Shown: in pieces, positions 1 to 6,142 of the stretch
Numbering within the stretch: the stretch's first letter is position 1
Layout: each line of letters starts with the position of its first letter
NCBI GenBank assembly: GCA_039649115.1
Contig: JBBWZQ010000349.1
Coordinates: 1-10,531 of the forward strand
Direction of reading: 5' to 3'
DNA from: DATEJJ01 sp039649115
Lineage (GTDB): Bacteria; Actinomycetota; Actinomycetes; Mycobacteriales; Micromonosporaceae
Length of the DNA: 10,531 nt
The notes under the pieces: model-generated
Database searches by the model: none
What the model was told of the DNA's origin: nothing
Seen by the model: only the letters and a program-made list of their open reading frames with translations
Program-made: the position numbers and the translations under genes

Positions 1-1
1 C

Positions 2-418
2 GAGGGAAGCCAGCCAGCCCGAGCCGAAGACGTGCATGAGCTGGCCTCGACCATGCCGTACGTCACCGTCGAGTACGGGACCGGCGACAATCCGGTCTAC
101 CAGGTGGGTAGGAAGTCGTTCATCTTCTTCCGCAATCCGCGGCCGGACGCGGTGGACCCCGACACCGGGGAGCGCTATGCGGATGTGATCGTCTTCTGGG
201 TTGGGTCCGAGGCGGACAAGCAGGCGCTGGTTCAGGACGAGACGTCGCCGTTTTTCACCACCGCGCACTTCGACGGCCACCCGTCGGTGCTACTGCGGGC
301 CAGTCGGATCGGTGAGCTGACCCGTAAGGAACTGGCCGAAGTGATCCAGGACGCCTGGCTGTCCCGCGCATCCGCCCGCCGAGCGGCGGCCTGGCTCACC
401 ACCCACCCCCTGCCGTGA
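2..418 (+). CDS. MmcQ/YjbR family protein, 5' end probably outside the window
   Basis: This small protein resembles the MmcQ/YjbR family, a small alpha/beta fold often labelled DNA-binding by structural similarity; no reaction is established. What can be seen is the family pattern: an N-terminal VHELASTMP stretch (usual form V-x-x-L-A-x-x-L-P), a middle beta-rich part containing GRKSFIFF and VIVFWV, then FFTTAHFDGHPSVLLRA and a C-terminal helix ending in EVIQDAWLSRAS, which matches the usual ending. A GTG at 32 would give 128 residues. However, the frame is open up to base 2, and the family normally has several residues before the V-x-x-L-A-x-x-L-P motif, so the real start is probably upstream of the window. 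The stop TGA is at 416-418. A hairpin follows at 477-497. Family assignment is fairly sure; function is unknown. Confidence 0.72.
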   Translation, partial: EGSQPARAEDVHELASTMPYVTVEYGTGDNPVYQVGRKSFIFFRNPRPDAVDPDTGERYADVIVFWVGSEADKQALVQDETSPFFTTAHFDGHPSVLLRASRIGELTRKELAEVIQDAWLSRASARRAAAWLTTHPLP

Positions 419-476
419 TCACACTTTGGCCACCACATGCTGTTCGCGGCCACGCTGCGCGAGGGTGCGCCGGCAT

Positions 477-497
477 GCCCTGCCCTGCGGGCGGGGC
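477..497 (+). terminator. Short GC hairpin after the YjbR-like gene
   Basis: A 9-bp stem (477-485 with 489-497, one G-T pair) closes a 3-base TGC loop about 60 bases after the YjbR-like stop codon. No T-run follows, which is common for actinobacterial terminators. It could equally be a processing or pausing hairpin. Confidence 0.4.
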
Positions 498-854
498 GCA
501 GATAGCAATAGAAGCGGAACGACCAGACAGCATCGGAAGGTCGCGCGAAGAACCGTCTCGCTGTGCGCCACGGTCGCCGGCGCGTACCCGATCCCCGGCG
601 TCGGCTTGCCCGTCACCCGTTCGGCACTCCCGGCCGCCGCATCGCCACACCCGCCGATGCCGCAGAACGCGTCACCTGCCGCCGTGGTTTGACCGTCAGC
701 CGGATCCAACAGCTGAAGTCCCGGGCCTCCACCCGCGTCGCCCGGTCCCAGGACACTCCAACGGCATGCAGAAGAACCGCCACCACCGCAACAGATCCAT
801 CCCATACGACGGCAGCATCGACGGCGAGCGACCCGAGCCCCTCACCAACATCAC
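498..854. other. Gene-poor spacer with no supported gene
   Basis: No convincing gene was found between the hairpin and the ribosome binding site of the phosphotransferase. Several frames are open, but they have arginine/proline-rich translations typical of chance frames in GC-rich DNA. One stretch, about 549-692 on the + strand, has third positions nearly all G or C and ends at a TGA. It may be the tail of a decayed gene, but it has no recognisable family motif or ribosome binding site. The promoter of the downstream gene must lie here; no clear -35/-10 pair was seen. Confidence 0.45.
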
Positions 855-866
855 GGAGGTTTCCGC

Positions 867-1802
867 ATGTCCGCCAGCAAGGATCGCCTGCGATGGAACC
901 AGATACCGGCACCGATCCGAGCTGAGATCGAGCAGTTGCTCGGCGGCACCGTCATCACCGCACGGAACTGCCCGGGCGGCTTCTCGCCGGGCTTCGCGTC
1001 CCGGCTGACACTCACCGACGGACGCCGAGTCTTCGTCAAGGCAATGGACGCCGACGCCTGGCCCGAGGAGGCGATGACCCACCGAACCGAGGCCGTGACC
1101 ACGGCAGCCCTTCCCGCAACCGCCCCGGCGCCGCAGTTCCTCGGCACATTCGACAACGACCATTGGGTAGCCCTCGCCTTCGAGGACATCGACGGCGCGC
1201 AGCCGCCCCAACCGTGGAACCCCACCGACCTCGGCCGCGTCGCCGCCGCGGTGGGACAACTGGCGAGGGCAGTGACACCCTCACCCATCACGCTCCCGCA
1301 CGACCATCCACGTCTGGGCGGATGGGCCGAACTCGCACACGACCGTTCCCGCCTCACCCAACTGCCGGACCACTCGCGATGGGCGGCGAACAACATCGCC
1401 CACCTCATCCGGCTGGAAGAAGAAGGTCTGGCCGCCGCGCAGGGCCCCTCGCTGGTCCACTTCGACCTCTACCCGCACAACATCTTGCTCACGCCCCGAC
1501 GCGTCCTGTTCATCGACTGGCCCCACGCGCGACTCGGTACGCCCGTCGTTGACCTCGTCGTCGTCTTGTCCAGCGCGGCCGCCGACCGGATCGACCCCGA
1601 ACCGATCCTGCGCAACCACGCCGGAACCACTGAATTCGAGCCAGGAACCATCGACGCCATCCTGGCCGCACACGCCGGATTCCTGCTCAACGGCGGACTG
1701 TCGCCGACACCTCCCGGACTGGAACCGATCACCAAGGCCAAACTCCACCTCGGCCACGGCGCGGTCAACTGGCTCCAACAACGACTCACCAACCGAACCT
1801 GA
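867..1802 (+). CDS. Aminoglycoside phosphotransferase (APH) family kinase
   Basis: This 311-residue protein has the eukaryotic-kinase-like fold of the APH/choline kinase superfamily and should transfer phosphate from ATP to a small hydroxylated substrate in the cytoplasm. Visible motifs are a glycine-rich loop region (CPGGFSPGFASRL, about 35-47), an ATP-binding lysine in FVKAM (K58), a likely partner glutamate at E75, the Brenner-type catalytic motif HFDLYPHN (H198, D200, N205), and the metal-binding aspartate in FIDW (D217) followed by A-x-x-G-T-P. All core residues are present, so it is probably active. The ATG is preceded by GGAGG at 855-859 with 7-base spacing, a strong start. It stands alone, and its tail faces the LysR gene. 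Substrate is unknown: many actinobacterial members are not resistance enzymes, so drug resistance should not be assumed. Family assignment is sure. Confidence 0.9.
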   Translation: MSASKDRLRWNQIPAPIRAEIEQLLGGTVITARNCPGGFSPGFASRLTLTDGRRVFVKAMDADAWPEEAMTHRTEAVTTAALPATAPAPQFLGTFDNDHWVALAFEDIDGAQPPQPWNPTDLGRVAAAVGQLARAVTPSPITLPHDHPRLGGWAELAHDRSRLTQLPDHSRWAANNIAHLIRLEEEGLAAAQGPSLVHFDLYPHNILLTPRRVLFIDWPHARLGTPVVDLVVVLSSAAADRIDPEPILRNHAGTTEFEPGTIDAILAAHAGFLLNGGLSPTPPGLEPITKAKLHLGHGAVNWLQQRLTNRT

Positions 1803-1849
1803 CGACAACGAACCTCGCTACCAGCCGCCAGCAGCACGACCAGGCTGCT

Positions 1850-1884
1850 CGCCCGTGACACGTCGCAGCAACGCCCGTGACACG
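1850..1884. repeat. 13-bp direct repeat in the convergent intergenic region
   Basis: The 13-mer CGCCCGTGACACG occurs at 1850-1862 and again, identically, at 1872-1884, a spacing of 22 bases from start to start. It lies after the phosphotransferase stop and immediately before a hairpin. Its role is unknown; two turns of DNA between copies would suit a protein site, but it may also be a slippage product. Confidence 0.6.
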
Positions 1885-1898
1885 CCCGAGCGTCGGGC
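1884..1898. terminator. Hairpin between convergent phosphotransferase and LysR genes
   Basis: A perfect 6-bp stem (GCCCGA 1884-1889 with TCGGGC 1893-1898) has a 3-base loop and is followed on the + strand by TTCCCC. It lies 82 bases after the phosphotransferase stop and about 55 bases past the LysR stop, so it could serve both convergent genes. The stem is short, so the call is tentative. Confidence 0.4.
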
Positions 1899-1952
1899 TT
1901 CCCCAAATTCCAAGGACCATTCGAGCGACCGCTCACCGTGGTTGGGCAATGC

Positions 1953-2972
1953 TCAACCTCTGTTGATCAAAGTCACGTCATCCTTCGAGATGTCGCGGGT
2001 CACGGTCACGATCGAGTTTTCGGCATCCACCGGGTTCGGGTTCTGTCCGAGCCGCCTGGCCACGGTGCCGAGTGCGGCGAGCACTGCCTGTAGGCGCGGA
2101 TCCCGTTCCGTGCCGGCCCGGCCCGCCGCGTAGATGTTGCGCACTGGCGCGTGGGGCCGCAACCGCCTCAGTACGACGCCGGGCGGCGGCGCGACCGCGG
2201 CGAGGCGCGGGATGATCGCGACGCCCGCGCCGGTCCCGACCAGCGCCAGGGCGGCGGCGTAGTCGTTGAGCCGATGGGCCACGCGGGGCGTGAATCCGGC
2301 CTCGGCGGCCGCCGTCAGCGGAATCTCCGAGCAGGGACCGCCACCCCCCGCGATGATCCACGGCTCGGCGGCGAGATCGTCCAGCGCCAGGTCAGCGGCT
2401 CCGGCCAGACGGTGGCCGTCTGGGAGCACGGCATCGTACCGGTCGCGATGCAGGTCGGTCCGGTGGTAGCGGCGGTCGGTGCGCGCCGGTCCCGTCCGGT
2501 AGTCGACGGTGAGTGCCAGATCGAGATCGCCGGAGTCGAGCAGCCGCAGGCATTGCGGCGCGTCGGCCTCCTGCACCGTCAGGCGCAGCTTCGGCCGCTC
2601 CCGCCCAAGCAGCGCCAAGGCCGGGGCTATCAGGCTGACGATGGCCGAGGCGAACGCGCCGACGCGCACCTCTCCTGTCTGTCCGCCGAGGTAGGCGGCG
2701 AGGTCGGTGCGTACGCGTTCCAGATGGGCCAGCAGCGTGTCGGCATGGTCGAGCAGCAGCCACGCCTCCCCCGTCAACGTGACCTTACGGCCGTGATGCT
2801 GGAACAGCGGCACCCCGACCTCCCTCGCGAGCGTGGCGAGTTGCTGGGAGACGGCTGAGGGAGAGATGTGCAGGGCGTCGGCCGCGGCCGCCATGGTGCC
2901 ATGGTCACGCAGCAACCGCAGGACGTGCAGCCGGCGTACATCAATCGTGAAGGAATTGCTTGTGGGTTTCAC
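1953..2972 (-). CDS. LysR-family transcriptional regulator
   Basis: This is a LysR-type regulator of 339 residues, binding DNA as a multimer and responding to a small effector. The N-terminal winged helix-turn-helix spans about 10-70 (DVRRLHVLRLLRDHG, then AAADALHISPSAVSQQLATL as the helix-turn-helix, then VPLFQHHGRKVTLT). A linker helix follows (about 71-95), then the periplasmic-binding-protein-like effector domain from about 100 to 305 (EVRVGAF at its start, GAGVAIIP near 248-255). The last 30 residues are polar, an extension beyond the usual roughly 300-residue length. The start is GTG at 2972, with a -10-like TAGAAT ending 6 bases before it, suggesting a leaderless message. It is divergent from the RidA gene, the classical LysR arrangement, so RidA and the MFS gene are its likely targets. 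Effector unknown. Confidence 0.92.
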   Translation of the reverse strand: MKPTSNSFTIDVRRLHVLRLLRDHGTMAAAADALHISPSAVSQQLATLAREVGVPLFQHHGRKVTLTGEAWLLLDHADTLLAHLERVRTDLAAYLGGQTGEVRVGAFASAIVSLIAPALALLGRERPKLRLTVQEADAPQCLRLLDSGDLDLALTVDYRTGPARTDRRYHRTDLHRDRYDAVLPDGHRLAGAADLALDDLAAEPWIIAGGGGPCSEIPLTAAAEAGFTPRVAHRLNDYAAALALVGTGAGVAIIPRLAAVAPPPGVVLRRLRPHAPVRNIYAAGRAGTERDPRLQAVLAALGTVARRLGQNPNPVDAENSIVTVTRDISKDDVTLINRG

Positions 2973-3022
2973 ACGCGAATTCTAGATGGACCTTAACGAT
3001 GAGGGTCGGTCACGATGGCCCC
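2973..3022. promoter_or_regulatory. Compact divergent promoter, LysR/RidA
   Basis: Only 50 bases separate the LysR GTG and the RidA ATG. For LysR (minus strand) a TAGAAT hexamer lies at 2984-2979, 6 bases before the start. For RidA (plus strand) TGGACC (2987-2992) and CACGAT (3011-3016) are 18 bases apart, with the ATG 6 bases after the second. Both genes would be leaderless. The palindrome TCTAGA (2981-2986) lies between and overlaps the LysR -10, so a regulator bound here could affect both directions. The hexamers are read by eye and are approximate. Confidence 0.5.
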
Positions 3023-3394
3023 ATGAGTGATCGGCAGAGAGTGTTCTCCGGATCGGCATACGAGTCCTTCGTGGGCTACGCGCGCGCGGTCAGGGTGGGA
3101 TCGTCCGTATGGGTGTCCGGGACGACCGCTTCGGGTGCGGACGCCGCCGCCCAGGCGAGGGGCGCGCTGCGGCACATCGCTGACGCTCTCGGGGAGCTCG
3201 GTGCCGGGTTGCCGGACGTGACACGTACCCGCGTCTACCTCACCGACAGTACCGACTTCGACGCGGTTGCCAGGGCGCACGCGGAGGCGTTTGCCGACAT
3301 CCGGCCCGCCACCACGCTCGTCGTGGTCCACGCCCTGGCCGCTCCCGAACTCCGGGTCGAAATCGAAGCCGACGCCGTGATCAATGGTGGATGA
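3023..3394 (+). CDS. RidA (YjgF/YER057c/UK114) family protein
   Basis: This 123-residue protein belongs to the RidA family, whose founding members hydrolyse reactive enamine/imine intermediates of amino acid metabolism as cytoplasmic trimers. Visible signatures are VGSSVWVSGTTA (26-37), a central helix (DAAAQARGALRHIADALGELG), TRTRVYLTD (67-75), and the C-terminal RPATTLVVVHAL...LRVEIEADAVI. The arginine that binds the carboxylate in canonical RidA (P-A-R-S) is replaced by threonine at 97 (P-A-T-T), while the family glutamate E114 is kept. It therefore probably belongs to a Rid subfamily without proven deaminase activity. The ATG at 3023 is chosen because the family begins near here; in-frame starts at 2960 and 2999 would run into the promoter. 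Its TGA overlaps the ATG of the next gene, so the two are co-translated. Confidence 0.88.
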   Translation: MSDRQRVFSGSAYESFVGYARAVRVGSSVWVSGTTASGADAAAQARGALRHIADALGELGAGLPDVTRTRVYLTDSTDFDAVARAHAEAFADIRPATTLVVVHALAAPELRVEIEADAVINGG

Positions 3395-4236
3395 TGTCGG
3401 CCGTGCGCGCCGGCGAGGCTTCGCCGCAAGCGGCGGCGGCGCATCGCCCATCCCTGGGCGCGCTGCTGGCCTCCACGACGACGACGGCAGGGTCGGGGCT
3501 CGGCCCTGTCGTGGCAGGAGGGCTCGCCACGGCTTCGCTACGGGTTCCGTTCCTGGCCGAGGCGGCTCTGCTCGGCGCGGGGCTGGTGGTCGCGTTCCGG
3601 TTGCCGGCCGCGGCTCTGGGGCGCCGGTGGCGGCCGACCGTGCCCCGCGTTCCGCCCGCGATGCGCGCGGAGTTCGCGGTCGCCGGCGGCGTGAGCTTCC
3701 TGGCGTGGGCTGTCGCGTACATCGTGCTTGCGCTCGCGCCGTCGTATGTGTCGGAGCGGACGCACAACACGAATGTCGTCGTCGCGGGTGCCACGACGGG
3801 TCTGCTGCTCATCTGCGCGGCCACCGTGCAGCTCATCCTGGCCGGGTGGCCGGCCCGACGGGCGATGACCGTCGGGCTACTCGTTCTTGTTGCCGGTCTG
3901 GCGGGCTTCGTGGCCGCGGGCCGGGCCGGCTCGCTGCCGTTGCTGCTGGTCACACTCGCCGTGACCGGGGCCGGTCAGGGGCTGGCGTTCATGGGGGCGA
4001 CCAGGCAGGCCACCGGCTCTGCCCCCGCCGGGCAACGGGCCGAGGTGGCGGCGGCCTTCTGGATCTGCAGCTATCTCGGGGGCGGACTGCCGGTGGTCGG
4101 GGTGGGCCTGCTCGCGCTGCGCCTCGGCCTCGTGGCCGCAGTCGACGCCGTCGCGCTCGCCCTCACCTGCGCCTGCCTGCTCATGCTGGCCGCGGGTCGG
4201 CGCAGATGCGGTATCCCGCGCCGGCCACGGTGGTGA
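3391..4236 (+). CDS. MFS transporter lacking the first four membrane helices (8-TM remnant or variant)
   Basis: This 281-residue membrane protein matches the C-terminal two thirds of a major facilitator superfamily transporter. Hydrophobic segments fall at about 23-47, 53-71, 96-118, 128-150, 158-176, 180-202, 218-243 and 246-268. They correspond to helices 5-12, including the helix-5 type TTAGSGLGPVVAGGLA and a central loop rich in R and P before helix 7. A full transporter has about 400 residues and 12 helices, so helices 1-4 and the conserved helix 2-3 loop are missing. The upstream DNA is RidA in another frame, so they are not nearby. The start ATG at 3391 overlaps the RidA stop by 4 bases. 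Its last 56 bases overlap the 3' end of the response regulator on the other strand. It could be a deletion remnant kept by translational coupling, or an unusual half-size carrier; the former seems likelier. Confidence 0.72.
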   Translation: MMSAVRAGEASPQAAAAHRPSLGALLASTTTTAGSGLGPVVAGGLATASLRVPFLAEAALLGAGLVVAFRLPAAALGRRWRPTVPRVPPAMRAEFAVAGGVSFLAWAVAYIVLALAPSYVSERTHNTNVVVAGATTGLLLICAATVQLILAGWPARRAMTVGLLVLVAGLAGFVAAGRAGSLPLLLVTLAVTGAGQGLAFMGATRQATGSAPAGQRAEVAAAFWICSYLGGGLPVVGVGLLALRLGLVAAVDAVALALTCACLLMLAAGRRRCGIPRRPRW

Positions 4237-4855
4237 TGACCTCGGGCGGGCCGAGCTTGCGGCGCAGCCGGCCCACGGTGACTGGAACTGTCTTGGTGAA
4301 CGGGTCCGCGTTCTCGTCCCAGACCTTCTCCAGGAGCTGTTCGGCGCTGCGCGGCGCGGGCGCGGCCGCCATCAGCTCCGCCAGCACCTCGAACTCCTTC
4401 GGCGACAGGCGCAGCGGGCGCCCGAGCCTGGTCGCGGTGCGCATCACCGGGTCGAGTTCGATGCCTGCCCCGGTGAGCACCCGCGGCCGCGCCGACGGCC
4501 GGCGCCGGGCCAGGGATCTGATCCGCAGGACCAGTTCCGAGAAGTGGAACGGTTTCGCCAGGTAGTCGTCGGCACCGAGGCGCAGGCCGGAGATGCGTTC
4601 ACCGGGCGACCCGGCGGCGGTGAGCATGATGACCATCGCGGGGTCGGCCGACTGCGCGATCTGCTGGCAGACCAGGTCGCCGTGCAGACCGGGCAGGTCG
4701 CGGTCGAGGACGACGACGTCGTACCCGGTCACCGCGGCCTTCTCGGCCGCGGCCAGGCCGTCGTAGGCGACGTCCACGGCCATGCCCTGGTCCCGAAGTC
4801 CCTCGGCGATGTCGTCGGCGAGGCGCCGTACGTCCTCCACGACCAGGATTCTCAC
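4181..4855 (-). CDS. OmpR/PhoB-type response regulator
   Basis: This is the DNA-binding partner of the adjacent histidine kinase, 224 residues long. The receiver domain (1 to about 115) shows the acidic pair E7/D8, the phospho-acceptor D51 in VVLDRDLPG, T79 in VIMLTAAG, and K101 in YLAKPF; all active-site residues are present. The winged-helix effector domain (about 130-220) shows RPLRLSPKEFEVLAELM, then SAEQLLEKVWDENADPFTKTV, the recognition part VTVGRLRRKLG and the wing VITTVAGAGYRI, typical of the OmpR/PhoB group. The start is GTG at 4855, sharing GTGA with the kinase stop, so translation is coupled. The same frame stays open far upstream, but that is a shadow inside the kinase gene. The order kinase then regulator is the less common one. 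Target genes are unknown. Confidence 0.92.
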   Translation of the reverse strand: MRILVVEDVRRLADDIAEGLRDQGMAVDVAYDGLAAAEKAAVTGYDVVVLDRDLPGLHGDLVCQQIAQSADPAMVIMLTAAGSPGERISGLRLGADDYLAKPFHFSELVLRIRSLARRRPSARPRVLTGAGIELDPVMRTATRLGRPLRLSPKEFEVLAELMAAAPAPRSAEQLLEKVWDENADPFTKTVPVTVGRLRRKLGPPEVITTVAGAGYRICADPRPA

Positions 4856-5988
4856 AGCTCCACCTTCGCGCTCAGCCCGCCCTCGGGTCGGGCCCGCAGA
4901 ACGAGCCTCCCGTTGTGGGCCGCGGCCACCGCCGCCACGATGGACAGGCCCAGCCCGGTACCCGGCCGCGACGTCCGCGCGGAGCCGAGGCGCTGGAAGG
5001 GCTGCCCGAGCAGATCGACCGCATCCTGATCCAGTACCGTGCCGCCGCTCTCGACGGTGAGACGGCTCCGGCCGCGTTCGGCGCCGACGGTGATCCGCAG
5101 CCAGCCGCCCGGATCGTTGTGCCGGATCGCGTTGTCCACCAGGTTGTCGACGAGGCTGCTCAACAGCGTCGCGTTGCCGGCTACGGTGACCGGGTCTGCC
5201 CGGCGTTCCACCGTGAGGTGCTTCGCGGCGATCGTGCCGGCCCGGGCCGCGAGCGCGGCGTCGGCCAACTCGGTGAGGTGTACCTCCTCCGTCCGCGTGG
5301 CTCCGCTGTTCTGCGCGCGAGCCAGCAACAGCAGCCCTTCGAGCAGCTGGTCCGCGGTGTCGAGGCCCTCGCGGAGCTTTCCCGCCAGGACCGCCACCTC
5401 CTTCGGCACCGGTGACGGTTTGCCGGCGGCGACGTCCACCGACGTGCGCATCATCGCCAACGGAGTGCGCAGTTCGTGCGAGGCGTTCGCGATGAACCGT
5501 CGCTGCGCCTCGAAGGCCCGCTCCAGCCGGGCGAGCAGCCCGTCGATCGTGTCCGCGAGCTCGGTCAGCTCGTCGCGCGGGCCCGCGACGGCCAGGCGCT
5601 GGTGCAGGTTGCGCTCGGAGACGCGGCGGGTCATGGTGGTCATGGTCCGCAGCGGGCGCAGCGCCCGGCCGGCGACGACCCAGCCCAGCGCGGTCGACAC
5701 GACGGCCATCACGGCCAGCCCGACCGCCGACTCGGCGAAAAGCGCGCGGACCGTGTGCCAGGTGGGTGTCACCGACAGGTTGACCGGGTCCGGCAGTGGC
5801 AGGGTGAGCGCGTCGGGCAGGGCGGGGTCGGGCAGCTTCGGCGACGGCGCGAACGTGATGAGGATCGGCTGGCGGAACTCCAGGAACGACACGAGGGCCA
5901 GCAACGCGATCCCGGACCCGAGGAAGAGCGACGCGTACAGCAGCGTCAGGCGCATGCGGACCGTGCGCGGACGCCATCGGATCGACAC
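4852..5988 (-). CDS. Membrane sensor histidine kinase (HAMP, HisKA, HATPase)
   Basis: This 378-residue kinase senses an external cue and phosphorylates the downstream regulator. Membrane helix 1 is at about 13-36. An external loop of about 50 residues (40-85) is rich in proline and aspartate (LPDP twice), and helix 2 is at 86-107. A HAMP domain follows (about 108-160), then the H-box FIANASHELRTPLA with H171, the N-box NLVDNAIRHN (N286), and the G2-type PGTGLGLSIV near 342-351. The G1 box, usually D-x-G-x-G, reads VESGGTVL near 312, so the aspartate is replaced; related actinobacterial kinases also use an NSG-type sequence here. The start is GTG at 5988 with GGGAGG about 9 bases upstream. An internal ATG at 5955 is a possible alternative. 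The small sensor loop gives little clue to the signal. Confidence 0.92.
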   Translation of the reverse strand: MSIRWRPRTVRMRLTLLYASLFLGSGIALLALVSFLEFRQPILITFAPSPKLPDPALPDALTLPLPDPVNLSVTPTWHTVRALFAESAVGLAVMAVVSTALGWVVAGRALRPLRTMTTMTRRVSERNLHQRLAVAGPRDELTELADTIDGLLARLERAFEAQRRFIANASHELRTPLAMMRTSVDVAAGKPSPVPKEVAVLAGKLREGLDTADQLLEGLLLLARAQNSGATRTEEVHLTELADAALAARAGTIAAKHLTVERRADPVTVAGNATLLSSLVDNLVDNAIRHNDPGGWLRITVGAERGRSRLTVESGGTVLDQDAVDLLGQPFQRLGSARTSRPGTGLGLSIVAAVAAAHNGRLVLRARPEGGLSAKVEL

Positions 5989-6142
5989 TACTCATCGCCT
6001 CCCGGTCGGAGTCGCGCCCGTCGCTGCCGAGTATCGCGTCCCGGCGACAACAGAACGATAACGACGGCCGTGAACTTGTTGTTGCCCGGCGGCCCGTAGA
6101 CAGGCAGGACACGCACCATCCAACCCCGAAGAGGAGGGGTAC
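5989..6142. promoter_or_regulatory. Divergent intergenic region, kinase operon / secreted hydrolase, with inverted repeat
   Basis: This 154-base region lies between the kinase start (-) and the hydrolase start (+) and must hold both promoters. An imperfect inverted repeat (arms 6040-6052 and 6077-6089, 11 of 13 positions matching, 24-base centre) is the most obvious structure and a candidate regulator site. GAGGAGGGG before the hydrolase ATG is a strong ribosome binding site, so that message has a leader. No clear -35/-10 pair was identified. Confidence 0.4.

Noticed and set aside
415..1008. Plus-strand open frame of 197 codons overlapping the start of the phosphotransferase
   Set aside because: It is Arg/Pro/Ser-rich without motifs and runs 142 bases into a well supported gene in a different frame.
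867..1802. Antibiotic-resistance call for the APH-fold gene
   Set aside because: The catalytic motifs show a kinase fold only. Nothing in the sequence points to a drug substrate, and many family members phosphorylate metabolites.
1850..1884. Attachment site or transposon target duplication
   Set aside because: The two 13-base copies are only 22 bases apart with no element between them, so a duplicated target is not supported.
2151..2858. Plus-strand open frame antisense to the LysR gene
   Set aside because: The minus-strand LysR frame carries the helix-turn-helix and effector-domain signatures; this one is Gly/Arg/Gln-rich shadow sequence.
3384..4565. Plus-strand 393-codon open frame overlapping the MFS and regulator genes
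   Set aside because: It is Gly/Arg/Ala-rich without hydrophobic helices, while the adjacent frame from 3391 encodes clear membrane segments.
4181..6112. One very long minus-strand open frame that would make a 643-residue protein with the response regulator as its C-terminus
   Set aside because: Upstream of 4855 the frame is the antiphase shadow of the kinase gene (Arg/Gly/Pro-rich, no domains). The kinase and regulator are two genes joined by GTGA.
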